From positions 1 to 30,470 of the forward strand of contig CALXVF010000002.1 of assembly GCA_944391895.1 (NCBI GenBank): 30,470 bases of DNA. Reading direction: 5' to 3'. Position 1 is the stretch's first letter; the number at the start of each line of letters is the position of its first letter. The notes under the pieces were generated by a model. It saw nothing but the letters and a program-made list of their open reading frames with translations. It was not told where the DNA came from and did not search any database. The DNA comes from an uncultured Clostridia bacterium (GTDB taxonomy: Bacteria; Bacillota; Clostridia; TANB77; CAG-508). Of this stretch, positions 1 through 7,529 are shown piece after piece. Made by a program: the position numbers and the translations under genes.

Positions 1-75
1 TTCGGTCCGTTCGACTTGCATGTCTTATGTGCGCCGCCAGCGTTTATCCTGAGCCAGGATCAAACTCTCAAATTA
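1..75 (-). rRNA. rrs: 16S ribosomal RNA, 5' end (partial)
   Basis: The minus strand carries the universal 16S start AGAGTTTGATCCTGGCTCAG (68 down to 49), followed by ACGCTGGCGGCG and CATGCAAGTCGAACGG, which are conserved in bacterial 16S rRNA. By comparison with E. coli numbering, the mature 5' end falls near 75. Only about 75 bases are present; the gene runs off the left edge. Two strong promoters lie upstream on the same strand. Confidence 0.97.
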
Positions 76-190
76 AATTTTATTTTTGAGTTTTAGCTCA
101 TTATTATTTTTCTTTTTTTAGTAGTACTTGACTACCGCAATTTTTATTGGTTTCTCAAAAGATTTATTGTTTACTTTTCAATGTACTTTT

Positions 191-206
191 GCTCCCGACT
201 GGGAAC
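191..206 (-). other. rRNA leader hairpin
   Basis: Right after the likely start site of the proximal rRNA promoter, the minus-strand RNA can fold GUUCCC-AGUC-GGGAGC (six pairs, one of them G-U). It is the first structure of the pre-rRNA leader. A role in antitermination or processing is inference only. Confidence 0.5.
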
Positions 207-213
207 ATATTCG

Positions 214-242
214 ATTATACTATATTGTCTTAATCTTGTCAA
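214..242 (-). promoter_or_regulatory. rRNA operon promoter, proximal
   Basis: On the minus strand, TTGACA (242-237), a 17-base spacer and TATAAT (219-214) match the housekeeping sigma consensus exactly. Transcription would start near 207 and run into the 16S gene at 75, leaving a leader of about 130 bases. Confidence 0.9.
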
Positions 243-363
243 CCCTTTTTTCGACTTTTTTCAAGTTTTTTCAGGATGTTTTTAAGGCAAAATAAAAAAC
301 TAGTTATTGATGTTTTTTTCGTATAATTGCTACCTCTTAACTAATTTCCTTCGTACAAGTAAT

Positions 364-392
364 ATGATACCACATGATTAACTTTAAGTCAA
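364..392 (-). promoter_or_regulatory. rRNA operon promoter, distal
   Basis: On the minus strand, TTGACT (392-387), a 17-base spacer and TATCAT (369-364) form a second promoter 150 bases upstream of the first, a tandem arrangement usual for rRNA operons. The insertion sequence begins at 430, only 38 bases upstream of the -35 box, so it replaces the native DNA where an UP element would extend. Confidence 0.75.
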
Positions 393-429
393 TAGATTTT
401 TTAAATTTTTTTAATATTTTTTTATTCAA

Positions 430-455
430 GTAAATTGTAAAAGTAAAATATAGTT
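430..455 (+). repeat. Left terminal inverted repeat of the IS
   Basis: These 26 bases are the exact reverse complement of 2044-2069. The first G (430) is the last matching base; outside it the two flanks share only CAA. Confidence 0.88.
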
Positions 456-495
456 ACAATATTAAATAATATATTTAAGTTGTACACTATGCTAA

Positions 496-524
496 TTGTA
501 AGACTTACATCAATTTGGTATAAT
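496..524 (+). promoter_or_regulatory. Probable transposase promoter
   Basis: TTGTAA (496-501), a 17-base spacer and a consensus TATAAT (519-524) lie 36 bases upstream of the transposase start. The -35 box lies within the subterminal repeat copy at 497-513, so transposase binding to its own end could repress transcription (inference). Confidence 0.6.
497..513 (+). repeat. IS subterminal repeat, left copy
   Basis: TGTAAGACTTACATCAA resembles the two right-end copies TGTAAAACTAACRTCTA (minus strand, 2043-2027 and 1889-1873), with about 14 of 17 bases matching. It is a candidate transposase-binding site. Confidence 0.45.
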
Positions 525-530
525 TAATAA

Positions 531-544
531 GCAAGTGTTTCTGA
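531..544 (+). repeat. Inner 14-bp inverted repeat, left arm
   Basis: GCAAGTGTTTCTGA is exactly the reverse complement of 1819-1832. The two arms tightly flank the transposase gene: the left ends 16 bases before the start codon, the right begins 10 bases after the stop. It may be a former or alternative IS end, or an mRNA 5'-3' pairing. Confidence 0.7.
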
Positions 545-560
545 GGAAATGGAGTTATAT

Positions 561-1808
561 ATGAATAAAAAATATGTTACACATCTTTCTTTAGAAGATA
601 GAAAAAATATCGAATTAGGTATTATTCAAGGTTTATCTAAAACTCAAATTGCTAAAAAAATTAATCGTAATATTTCAACTGTTTCAAAAGAAATTTTAAA
701 GCATAGAAAATTAAGCCCTCGTAACACATTTAATGCAGACAGTATTTGTATTCATTTAAAAGAATGCCATAGATGTATTAAGAAATGTGAAAGGTACCAA
801 GAACCATCTTGCTCTAGAAGAGACCGCAATATTGGGGCTTGCAATTGTTGTCCTAATATTAGTAAGTGTAAATTAGATAAGTACTTCTATTATGCAAATA
901 AAGCCAATGAACAATATTTATATACTCTTGTGGATTCTCGTGTTGGCGTTAATTTAGATTATCCCGAATTAAAACAAATTGCCACCATTATCAAACCACT
1001 ATTAGATAAAGGACAAACTATATACCAAATACTAGAAAATCATAAAGAGATTTCTCAATGTTCTAAAACATTATATACTTACATAGAAATGGGCCTTTTT
1101 AAAGAATTTGGTATAGATAATTTTTCTCTAAAGAAAAAAGTTCAAAGAAGAATTAAATCAAAAAAACTAAAGAAAAGAAGACAACCTATTAATTATGAAG
1201 GGCGAGAATACAAAGATTATTTAGAATATGCAAAGACTCATCCTTTTGAACATACTACTGAAATGGATACTGTTTACAATAGTCAATCCGGTCCATTTAT
1301 CCAAACATTTATATTTGAAAATACAGGTTTAATGATAGGTTTTTTACATAGAGAAAAAACTTCTGTATCAATGGCAAGTACACTAGATAAACTTCAAGAA
1401 TTATTAGAAGATGATTATTATACTCATTTTTCATTATTACTTACAGACAGAGGTTCGGAATTCGAAAAATACGATTTATTTGAAAACAACTATCAAACAG
1501 ATGAAGCCAGAGGTCATATATTCTATTGTGATCCTCAGCGTCCAGACCAAAAGCCTCATGTTGAAAACAATCATAATCTTGTTAGAAGTATTTTACCGAA
1601 TAAAAGAAACTTAGATAAACTAACACAAAAAGATTTAGATTTAATGTTTTCTCACATAAATTCAACACCAAGAGCTAGTTTAGGAGGAAGAACACCTTAT
1701 GAAGTATTTACCTATTTTTACGATGATAGGGTACTAAAGAAACTTAACATACAAAAGATTGAAAAAGATATGGTCACACTACAACCATACCTTTTAAAAA
1801 TTAAATAA
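561..1808 (+). CDS. IS30-family transposase
   Basis: This is the DDE transposase of the surrounding insertion sequence, 415 residues from the ATG at 561. I prefer that start because GGAG at 551-554 is correctly spaced from it, whereas the in-frame ATG at 549 is one base from its only possible ribosome site. The N-terminal 50 residues are the IS30-type helix-turn-helix (LSLEDRKNIELGII, then SKTQIAKKI and STVSKEI). A Cys-rich patch follows (CHRCIKKC, CNCCPNISKC), possibly metal-binding. The catalytic core shows TTEMDTV (first Asp), LLTDRGSEF (second Asp) and KPHVENNHNLVR (Glu). No frameshift or internal stop is seen, so the enzyme is probably functional. It belongs to the IS, and nothing links it to its chromosomal neighbours. 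Confidence 0.93.
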   Translation: MNKKYVTHLSLEDRKNIELGIIQGLSKTQIAKKINRNISTVSKEILKHRKLSPRNTFNADSICIHLKECHRCIKKCERYQEPSCSRRDRNIGACNCCPNISKCKLDKYFYYANKANEQYLYTLVDSRVGVNLDYPELKQIATIIKPLLDKGQTIYQILENHKEISQCSKTLYTYIEMGLFKEFGIDNFSLKKKVQRRIKSKKLKKRRQPINYEGREYKDYLEYAKTHPFEHTTEMDTVYNSQSGPFIQTFIFENTGLMIGFLHREKTSVSMASTLDKLQELLEDDYYTHFSLLLTDRGSEFEKYDLFENNYQTDEARGHIFYCDPQRPDQKPHVENNHNLVRSILPNKRNLDKLTQKDLDLMFSHINSTPRASLGGRTPYEVFTYFYDDRVLKKLNIQKIEKDMVTLQPYLLKIK

Positions 1809-1818
1809 AACACTTAAA

Positions 1819-1832
1819 TCAGAAACACTTGC
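1819..1832 (-). repeat. Inner 14-bp inverted repeat, right arm
   Basis: It is a perfect 14-base reverse complement of 531-544, beginning 10 bases after the transposase stop codon. No T-run follows, so it does not look like part of a terminator. Confidence 0.7.
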
Positions 1833-1872
1833 ATTAACTTAATAGGTTCTGTTGAACCATTACTAAGCAAAG

Positions 1873-1889
1873 TAGATGTTAGTTTTACA
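1873..1889 (-). repeat. IS subterminal repeat, inner right copy
   Basis: On the minus strand TGTAAAACTAACATCTA differs by one base from the copy at 2027-2043. It lies in the non-coding right end of the IS, 154 bases from the outer copy. Confidence 0.6.
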
Positions 1890-2026
1890 TTTAAAAAATC
1901 TAAATCGATTTTGCTTATTTGTTATACAAATTTTTCTTAAAATCTACTTTAATTTTACACTAATTTATAATATTTTTCAATATATTTGCATAAAAAAACG
2001 CCTATTTTTAGATATTAATCTTACAA

Positions 2027-2043
2027 TAGACGTTAGTTTTACA
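2027..2043 (-). repeat. IS subterminal repeat, outer right copy
   Basis: On the minus strand TGTAAAACTAACGTCTA directly abuts the right terminal repeat. The terminal repeat itself contains a related string, TGTAAAAGTAAAATATA, matching 13 of 17 bases. Confidence 0.6.
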
Positions 2044-2069
2044 AACTATATTTTACTTTTACAATTTAC
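2044..2069 (-). repeat. Right terminal inverted repeat of the IS
   Basis: This is the exact reverse complement of 430-455. It is immediately preceded inside the element by the subterminal repeat at 2027-2043. Confidence 0.88.
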
Positions 2070-2090
2070 CAAAATTTTAAAAAATTAAAA

Positions 2091-2114
2091 GAGATTACCC
2101 AAATAGGTAATCTC
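2091..2114 (-). terminator. Terminator of the vanW-family gene
   Basis: A perfect 9-bp stem, GAGATTACC / GGTAATCTC with a 6-base loop, is followed on the minus strand by TTTTAATTTTTT. It lies 9 bases past the stop codon of the gene ending at 2123. The IS right end lies about 20 bases beyond. Confidence 0.9.
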
Positions 2115-2122
2115 AAAATTAA

Positions 2123-3775
2123 TTATTTAGTTCCTCTAGCAACTATTTGATTATGAGGACTGTATGTATCTTTTGAAAGGAGAGTACGAGAAACTTCTTT
2201 ACCATTTAACTTCAAAATCTTATAAGCTTCAGATTTGGCACCATTAGAACCAGCTTGAACAACTTTAGTTTGACCCTTAGGTAAAGATGAATCAGTAGTA
2301 TAAACAGTAGAGTAAGGAACTGTTCCAGTTCTGTAAGATACCAATTCAACTTCATATTCAACTTCTTCTTTTAAGCCATAAATACTAATAGATAATCTCT
2401 TGTTTTGTGTAGTTGCAACAATTTTTACAGGATAACTTCTACTATTCTTAAATTTAAAATCTGGAGCACCCCAAGATACAGTAGCATCTAATCCTATAGG
2501 TACATATCCAACAGTAAAAGTATGATTTCTTCTATCAGTAATTTCTAAATTAGCACGTAATACAGCATTGTATAAAGTGCTAGAAACTTGACAAATACCA
2601 CCGCCAACATCTGTAGTAACTTGACCATTTGAATATACGGTAGCAGTCTTAAAACCTGCTTGAGTAGTACGCTTTCCAACAGTACCATTAAATGAAAATT
2701 CTTCACCAGGCATTAATACCTTACCATTTAACTTAGAAGCGGCCAATGCTATATTAGTAGAACGATTTGCATTGCTTGAAGCATAACTTGTTGAAAATGA
2801 GGCAAGTCTATCTGGAAAAGCTTCAGTACCAATATCATCTGTTGAAACATTAGGATATAAAGTTTTTAATGGTATAGTATAGCTTTCACTAGGAGTATTT
2901 AACATTGCCTTAGCTTCGTCAACTGAAATGTTAAAATCCAATCCAGTTGAAGATGGATATACAGCAAAAGGATCTTTTGTATAGTATGCATCAACAGGTT
3001 CTTTATAAATTTCAGAATGTATTTTATCAATATCTATATTTTCTGGTTCTTTAGTTTCTACAGGAACTTCTATAGAATCACTATTATAATCTATGGCAGT
3101 AAGTTTAGCTACAATCATGTCAACTAATTTATCACTTACTATAACACTACCAGCTTTTCCAGGAGTTATAACTAAGTTGTTACCATCAATGGTATGAGAA
3201 GGTTGTTTTAAACCATCAGAAAAATTAGAATTCATTTGTTCAATTATAGAATTACATAAATCCTTATTATAAGTAAATGCCGGATCTATATTAACAGTCT
3301 TAAAAAATGTGTTTACAATATCAAAATTATTCTGAAATATATTGCCATTTCTACCATAAGAATATGCTTTATCAACTGCTTCACTAACATTAAATGAACA
3401 TTCTAATTGACTAGGCAAAATATTATAAAGCTGGTCATTATGACTAAATACTAATTCAGAATTAAGTCTTATATTTAGGCTTTCATTTACTTTATTAGTA
3501 GCTTCTTCTTTAGTTAACTCTGAAACATCAATTCCTAGTATCGAAATTCCAGAAATAATTTTATCATTGTTAATATTTAATAATGCAAATATTGTAGATA
3601 GAATACCTAAAATTACAAAAAAAATAATCAAACAAATTAATACAATAGGCCATCTTTTACGAGTTTTTTGTTTGACCTGAGTTGTATTATTTTCAATAAT
3701 TTGTTGTGCTTCTTCAAAAACTTCTTCTTCTGAAATAGAAGAATCATTATTAGCATTATAAAGTATAGCGTTCAT
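2123..3775 (-). CDS. VanW family protein with G5 domain
   Basis: This is a 550-residue membrane-anchored wall-associated protein. Residues 1-40 are cytoplasmic, with one membrane segment at about 43-68 (IVLICLIIFFVILGILSTIF). An extracellular region of YoaR/peptidoglycan-binding type spans about 75-310. The VanW domain at about 325-455 carries the conserved PGEEFSFN, VGGGICQVSSTLYNAVL and RRNHTF motifs. The C-terminal 80 residues resemble a G5 domain, often found on proteins that bind wall or surface glycans. The start is supported by AGGAGAG six bases upstream. The gene stands alone, is read toward the rRNA operon and ends at the hairpin at 2091-2114. The biochemical role of VanW domains is not settled, so a wall-binding or wall-modifying function is inferred. 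Confidence 0.9.
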   Translation of the reverse strand: MNAILYNANNDSSISEEEVFEEAQQIIENNTTQVKQKTRKRWPIVLICLIIFFVILGILSTIFALLNINNDKIISGISILGIDVSELTKEEATNKVNESLNIRLNSELVFSHNDQLYNILPSQLECSFNVSEAVDKAYSYGRNGNIFQNNFDIVNTFFKTVNIDPAFTYNKDLCNSIIEQMNSNFSDGLKQPSHTIDGNNLVITPGKAGSVIVSDKLVDMIVAKLTAIDYNSDSIEVPVETKEPENIDIDKIHSEIYKEPVDAYYTKDPFAVYPSSTGLDFNISVDEAKAMLNTPSESYTIPLKTLYPNVSTDDIGTEAFPDRLASFSTSYASSNANRSTNIALAASKLNGKVLMPGEEFSFNGTVGKRTTQAGFKTATVYSNGQVTTDVGGGICQVSSTLYNAVLRANLEITDRRNHTFTVGYVPIGLDATVSWGAPDFKFKNSRSYPVKIVATTQNKRLSISIYGLKEEVEYEVELVSYRTGTVPYSTVYTTDSSLPKGQTKVVQAGSNGAKSEAYKILKLNGKEVSRTLLSKDTYSPHNQIVARGTK

Positions 3776-3888
3776 ATTTCTCTCCTAATTATTCTTCATT
3801 AATATATATTAAACAATAAATAAAAATATTTGTAAATATAAAAAGAATAAAATTTGTATTTTAACTTTATTTTTTGATATACTATTGA

Positions 3889-3894
3889 TATAAT
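3889..3894 (+). promoter_or_regulatory. Possible -10 box of the M18 aminopeptidase gene
   Basis: A consensus TATAAT lies 26 bases before the start codon. There is no good -35 box at the right distance, so this is a weak call. Confidence 0.35.
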
Positions 3895-3920
3895 TGAAAA
3901 AATAAGAACGGAGGTATAAA

Positions 3921-5300
3921 ATGAGTGATTTAACAATAAATAGAAAGTCAGGCTGGGAAGATGTAGCAGAAGAAGAAAAGGTACAAATCTACGATTTTGC
4001 TAATAATTATATGGATTTTTTAAATAATGCAAAAACAGAAAGAGAAATAATAAAAGAAACTGAAAAATTAGCAAGAGAAAGAGGATTTAAAAGTTTAAAT
4101 GAATATCCAGAACTATATCCTGGAGATAAAGTATACTATATCAATAGAGAAAAGAATATATATTTAGCAGTAATTGGAGAGGAAACTATGGAAAGTGGAT
4201 TAAACATCATAGGTGCACATGCGGATTCTCCAAGACTAGATTTAAAACCTAATCCATTAAAACAAGAAGGAAATTTAGCATATTTAAAAACTCATTATTA
4301 CGGAGGAATAAAAAAATATCAATGGACAGCAATTCCACTTGCTATTCATGGAATAATAGTAAAAGAAAATGGAGAAAAAATTTATGTATCTATTGGCGAA
4401 AATGATAATGAACCAGTATTTACAATAACAGATTTACTTCCACACTTAGCAAAGGAACAGCAACAAAAGAAATTGTCAGAAGCTATAAATGGTGAAAACC
4501 TATCTGTTTTAGTTGGAAGTATGCCAGATAAAGATGAAGAAAAAGAAAAAGTAAAAAGTTATATATTAAAACTTTTAAATAGAAAATATGGTATAACAGA
4601 AGAGGACTTTGTAAGTTCTGAGTTAGAAATTGTACCAGCTTTCAAATGTAGAACATTGGGATTTGATGAAAGCTTAATTGCAGGTTATGGTCAAGATGAT
4701 AAAGTTTGTGTATATACTGCATTAAGAGCCATCTTAAATATTGAAAGACCAAAAAGAACAGCAGTATGCCTATTCTCAGATAAAGAAGAAATAGGAAGCA
4801 TGGGAAATACAGGAATGGAATCACATGTATTTGATACATTTATTGCTGAATTATTAAATAAAACAAGAATAAATAGACCAAATCTATTAGATAAAGTATT
4901 TTGTAATTCAAAGATGTTATCTGCTGATGTTGATGCAGGAGTTGACCCATTATATATTTCAGTTTCAGATACAAATAACGGAGGATTTTTAGGAAGAGGT
5001 ATAAGCTTAAATAAATATACTGGTTCTGGAGGGAAATATAATTCGTCAGATGCTAATGCAGAATATGTAGCAGAAATAAGAAGACTATTTAAACAAAATA
5101 ATATAAGATTCCAAGTAGCTGAATTAGGAAAAGTAGACATAGGAGGAGGCGGAACTATTGCATATATACTTGCTAATAAAGGAGTAGATGTTATAGATTG
5201 CGGTGTTCCAGTACTATCAATGCATGCACCTTATGAAGTAACATGTAAGTTTGATGTATATTCAGCTTATAGAGCTTATGAAGCTTTTTTCAGAAATTAA
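3921..5300 (+). CDS. M18 family zinc aminopeptidase
   Basis: This 459-residue cytoplasmic enzyme removes N-terminal residues from peptides, usually acidic or neutral ones. The M18 metal ligands are visible in order: GAHADSPRLDLKP (His and Asp, about residue 98-110), FSDKEEIGSMGNTG (the Glu-Glu pair, about 287), SADVDAG (about 335) and the C-terminal SMHAPYEV (His, about 432). The length is normal for the family. The start has GGAGG at 3910-3914, six bases upstream. It is a single-gene unit; the next gene on the strand starts 280 bases later, beyond a large palindromic repeat. Its role is probably general peptide turnover. Confidence 0.95.
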   Translation: MSDLTINRKSGWEDVAEEEKVQIYDFANNYMDFLNNAKTEREIIKETEKLARERGFKSLNEYPELYPGDKVYYINREKNIYLAVIGEETMESGLNIIGAHADSPRLDLKPNPLKQEGNLAYLKTHYYGGIKKYQWTAIPLAIHGIIVKENGEKIYVSIGENDNEPVFTITDLLPHLAKEQQQKKLSEAINGENLSVLVGSMPDKDEEKEKVKSYILKLLNRKYGITEEDFVSSELEIVPAFKCRTLGFDESLIAGYGQDDKVCVYTALRAILNIERPKRTAVCLFSDKEEIGSMGNTGMESHVFDTFIAELLNKTRINRPNLLDKVFCNSKMLSADVDAGVDPLYISVSDTNNGGFLGRGISLNKYTGSGGKYNSSDANAEYVAEIRRLFKQNNIRFQVAELGKVDIGGGGTIAYILANKGVDVIDCGVPVLSMHAPYEVTCKFDVYSAYRAYEAFFRN

Positions 5301-5310
5301 TAAACAATAA

Positions 5311-5473
5311 AACTTTAGGGATGTTCTTAAAAGTTACTAAATTATAAAAAATATATGGTTTAGGATTCAAGGGGAGCGACAAGCGAGCCGTACGGTGCTT
5401 TCATGCACCGGGAATTATAAAACATATATTTTTTTATATAATTAAGCATATTTCAAGGAACATCCATAAAGTT
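5311..5473 (+). repeat. Palindromic repeat element, copy A (unrecognised family)
   Basis: A nested palindrome fills most of the gap after the M18 gene. The outer arms, AACTTTAGGGATGTTC (5311-5326) and its near-perfect complement at 5458-5473, match 15 of 16 bases. Inside is a long AT-rich stem (5340-5357 with 5423-5443). At the top is a GC-rich core, 5365-5420, starting ATTCAAGGGGAGCGACAAGC, with a perfect hairpin CGGTGC-TTTCAT-GCACCG (5393-5410). The same core, inverted, is found at 9051-9106. It may be a miniature mobile element or a structured RNA; it could also insulate or terminate transcription between the genes. Confidence 0.75.
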
Positions 5474-5508
5474 CAATGTAAATTTTATGTGAAAAAAGGT
5501 ATTCAAAC

Positions 5509-5537
5509 TTGAAATAAAACTAATATCGTGGTAATAT
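5509..5537 (+). promoter_or_regulatory. Probable promoter of the Gld-type ABC operon
   Basis: TTGAAA (5509-5514), a 17-base spacer and TAATAT (5532-5537) lie 43 bases before the start codon of the ATPase gene, just downstream of repeat copy A. Confidence 0.5.
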
Positions 5538-5580
5538 GAAACGGAAATCCTTAGGGAAATAAGAGAAGGAGGAAACTGCT

Positions 5581-6834
5581 GTGATAGAAGTAAAGAACAT
5601 TACAAAAAAGTATGGAAACTTTTTTGCGGTAAATGATATCAGTTTCGAAGTAAAAGATAATGAGATAGTTGGATTCTTAGGACCAAATGGTGCAGGAAAA
5701 AGTACTACAATGAATATGATTGCAGGGTATATAGAACCAACAGAAGGAAAGATATTTGTAAATGGAAAGGAAATATCGAAAGAGCCTAATAAAGTAAAAA
5801 GACAAATTGGCTATATGCCAGAAAATACACCTTTATATCAAGAATTGACAGTAAGAGAATTTGTAAATTACATGGCTGATTTAAAACGTGTAAAAAGGAA
5901 AGAGAAAAAAGAGAAAGTAGATAAAGTACTAGAGCAGACAGGACTTAAAGAAGTAGAAAAAAAGCAAATAAGAAAATTGTCAAGAGGATATAAGCAAAGG
6001 GTTAGTTTGGCAGGAGCATTAATAGGCAATCCAGAGGTATTAATACTTGACGAGCCAACAGTTGGACTTGACCCAAAACAAATAACTGAAATTAGAGAAC
6101 TTATTAAAAAACTTGGTAAGAAACATACTGTAATATTAAGTTCACATATATTATCTGAAGTAAGTCAAATTTGCGAAAAAGTAATAATAATAAATAAAGG
6201 AAAAATATTAGCAGTAGATACTCCAGAAAACTTAGAAGAGCAATTTAAGGAAGAAAACAGCATATATGTTACTGTTGAGGATAAGAAGAACAATATTAAA
6301 AAGGTATGTGAAAAAATAAGAGGATTTAAAGAAAGAAAACTTATAAAAGAAAATTCTGACGGAACAAAACAATATATATTAACTTCATCTAAAAAAGTTG
6401 ATTTAAGAAAAGAAGTTTTTGATTTGTTCCCAAAAAATAATATAAATATATTAGAATTAAAAACAACAGAAATAACATTAGAAGATGCTTTCTTAAAACT
6501 TATAAATGCTAAAGAAAAGGAAATGAAAGAAAAAGAGGAAAAAGAAAAACAAGAGAAAGCTAAAAAAGAAGAAGAACTAAATAAATTGCCAAAAAAGGAA
6601 AGAAAACAAGCAATAAAACAAGATAAAAAAGAAATAAAACGAAAAGAAAAAGAAGAATTTGATAAGCAATGGGAAGAAAATAAAAGAATAAAAAAGGAAG
6701 AAAAAGAAAAGAAGAAAAATGCAAAAGCATCAAAAAAAGAAACTACAAAAAATAACAATAAACAAAAAGTAACAGAAAAGAGAACACCAAAAAAAGAAAA
6801 GGAAGAAAATAAATCAAAAGGAGGTAAAAAATAA
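5581..6834 (+). CDS. ABC transporter ATPase, GldA-like, with charged C-terminal tail
   Basis: This is the ATP-binding subunit of an ABC-2 exporter, cytoplasmic and paired with the two genes behind it. The Walker A motif is GPNGAGKST (residues 34-42), the signature LSRGYKQR (133-140, where most families have LSGGQ), Walker B VLILDEP (153-159), and the switch His is in SSHILSEV. The ABC domain and its accessory region end near residue 310. Residues 310-417 are an unusual tail almost wholly of Lys and Glu with some Asn, predicted to be disordered or a long charged helix. The start is GTG with AAGGAGGA eight bases upstream. Downstream coupling is tight: the stop codon overlaps the next ATG by one base. 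The substrate is unknown. Confidence 0.92.
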   Translation: MIEVKNITKKYGNFFAVNDISFEVKDNEIVGFLGPNGAGKSTTMNMIAGYIEPTEGKIFVNGKEISKEPNKVKRQIGYMPENTPLYQELTVREFVNYMADLKRVKRKEKKEKVDKVLEQTGLKEVEKKQIRKLSRGYKQRVSLAGALIGNPEVLILDEPTVGLDPKQITEIRELIKKLGKKHTVILSSHILSEVSQICEKVIIINKGKILAVDTPENLEEQFKEENSIYVTVEDKKNNIKKVCEKIRGFKERKLIKENSDGTKQYILTSSKKVDLRKEVFDLFPKNNINILELKTTEITLEDAFLKLINAKEKEMKEKEEKEKQEKAKKEEELNKLPKKERKQAIKQDKKEIKRKEKEEFDKQWEENKRIKKEEKEKKKNAKASKKETTKNNNKQKVTEKRTPKKEKEENKSKGGKK

Positions 6835-7517
6835 TGTGGGCGATTATAAAAAAGGAATTTAAGTCATACTTTTTATCTCCAATTGGATACATATATATAG
6901 GAATTTTTTTATTAATGTGTAGTATATTCTTTTATTTGGATATTTTCGCATATATGAGTACAGATTTTACATATATGTTTGGCTCAGCTTCAACAGTACT
7001 AACATTTATTGTTCCATTAATAACAATGAGAATGTTTTCAGAAGAAAGAAAAAATGGAACAGAACAACTATTATTAACATCTCCAAGAAGTGTTACATCA
7101 ATAGTTTTAGGAAAGTTTATAGCAGCAGCATTAGTAGTGTTAGTATCTGTTGCAGCAACATTAATGTATTATGCAATTTTGTGCTACTTTGGAGAACCAC
7201 AATTAGGTAAGTCTTTGGTGGCAATTTTGGGATTTGCATTACTTGCTCTTGCATATATATCTTTTGGTATGTTTGCATCAAGCTTAACAGAAAATCAAAT
7301 AATTGCAGCAGTAATATCAGTAGCATTTTTCATGATTTCTTGGTTTTTACCTGGATTTAGCAATGCTTTTGTAAATTTCTCATTAATGGATGCTTTCTAT
7401 ATGTCATTTGTAAATGGCACTATTTCAATTCAAAATTTAGTACTTTTATTATCTTTTACAGTATTATTTATAATTTTTACAATTATGGTAATACAAAGAA
7501 GAAAAAGTGTGAAATAG
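6834..7517 (+). CDS. ABC-2 type permease, GldF-like
   Basis: This 227-residue membrane subunit of the exporter has about six hydrophobic segments (near residues 15-35, 57-75, 97-125, 130-150, 155-175 and 198-220). The family hallmark after the second segment is MRMFSEERKNGTEQLLLTSP. The start overlaps the preceding stop (TAATG), and GGAGG lies nine bases upstream inside the ATPase gene. GldF-type permeases are short and work with a GldG-type partner, which is the next gene. The order A-F-G matches Gld-like operons, but this is not evidence of gliding; in Firmicutes these exporters have no settled substrate. Confidence 0.9.
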   Translation: MWAIIKKEFKSYFLSPIGYIYIGIFLLMCSIFFYLDIFAYMSTDFTYMFGSASTVLTFIVPLITMRMFSEERKNGTEQLLLTSPRSVTSIVLGKFIAAALVVLVSVAATLMYYAILCYFGEPQLGKSLVAILGFALLALAYISFGMFASSLTENQIIAAVISVAFFMISWFLPGFSNAFVNFSLMDAFYMSFVNGTISIQNLVLLLSFTVLFIIFTIMVIQRRKSVK

Positions 7518-7529
7518 GAGGTAAAAGTC

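Larger units (their letters stand above)
430..2069 (+). mobile_element. IS30-type insertion sequence, 1640 bp, apparently intact
   Basis: The element is bounded by 26-bp perfect inverted repeats (430-455 and 2044-2069, starting GTAAATTGTAAAAGTAAAAT) and contains one full-length IS30-family transposase gene. The three bases outside each end are CAA (427-429 and 2070-2072), consistent with a short target duplication of the size IS30 elements usually make. About 100 bases of the left end and 235 bases of the right end are non-coding and hold repeated copies of a motif resembling the terminus. The right end abuts the U-tract of the vanW-family terminator, and the left end abuts the rRNA promoter region. 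No interruption of any gene is visible. Confidence 0.88.

Noticed and set aside
531..1832. Considered the 14-bp pair as the true IS ends
   Set aside because: The outer 26-bp perfect repeats with matching CAA flanks and subterminal motifs are stronger; the inner pair has no matching flanking duplication.
1876..2088. Open frame of 70 codons in the right end of the IS
   Set aside because: It crosses the IS right terminal repeat, has no ribosome site and a composition of Phe, Ile and Leu only expected from AT-rich DNA; the stretch is better explained as transposase-binding ends.
5311..5473. Considered a riboswitch or group I/II intron end for repeat copy A
   Set aside because: No matching riboswitch core or intron domain is recognisable, and the same core occurs inverted after an unrelated gene, which fits a dispersed element better than a leader riboswitch.
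6165..6758. Long minus-strand frame of 197 codons opposite the GldA-like gene
   Set aside because: It is the complement of the Lys/Glu-rich tail (purine-rich DNA reads as Phe/Ser on the other strand) with no promoter or ribosome site.
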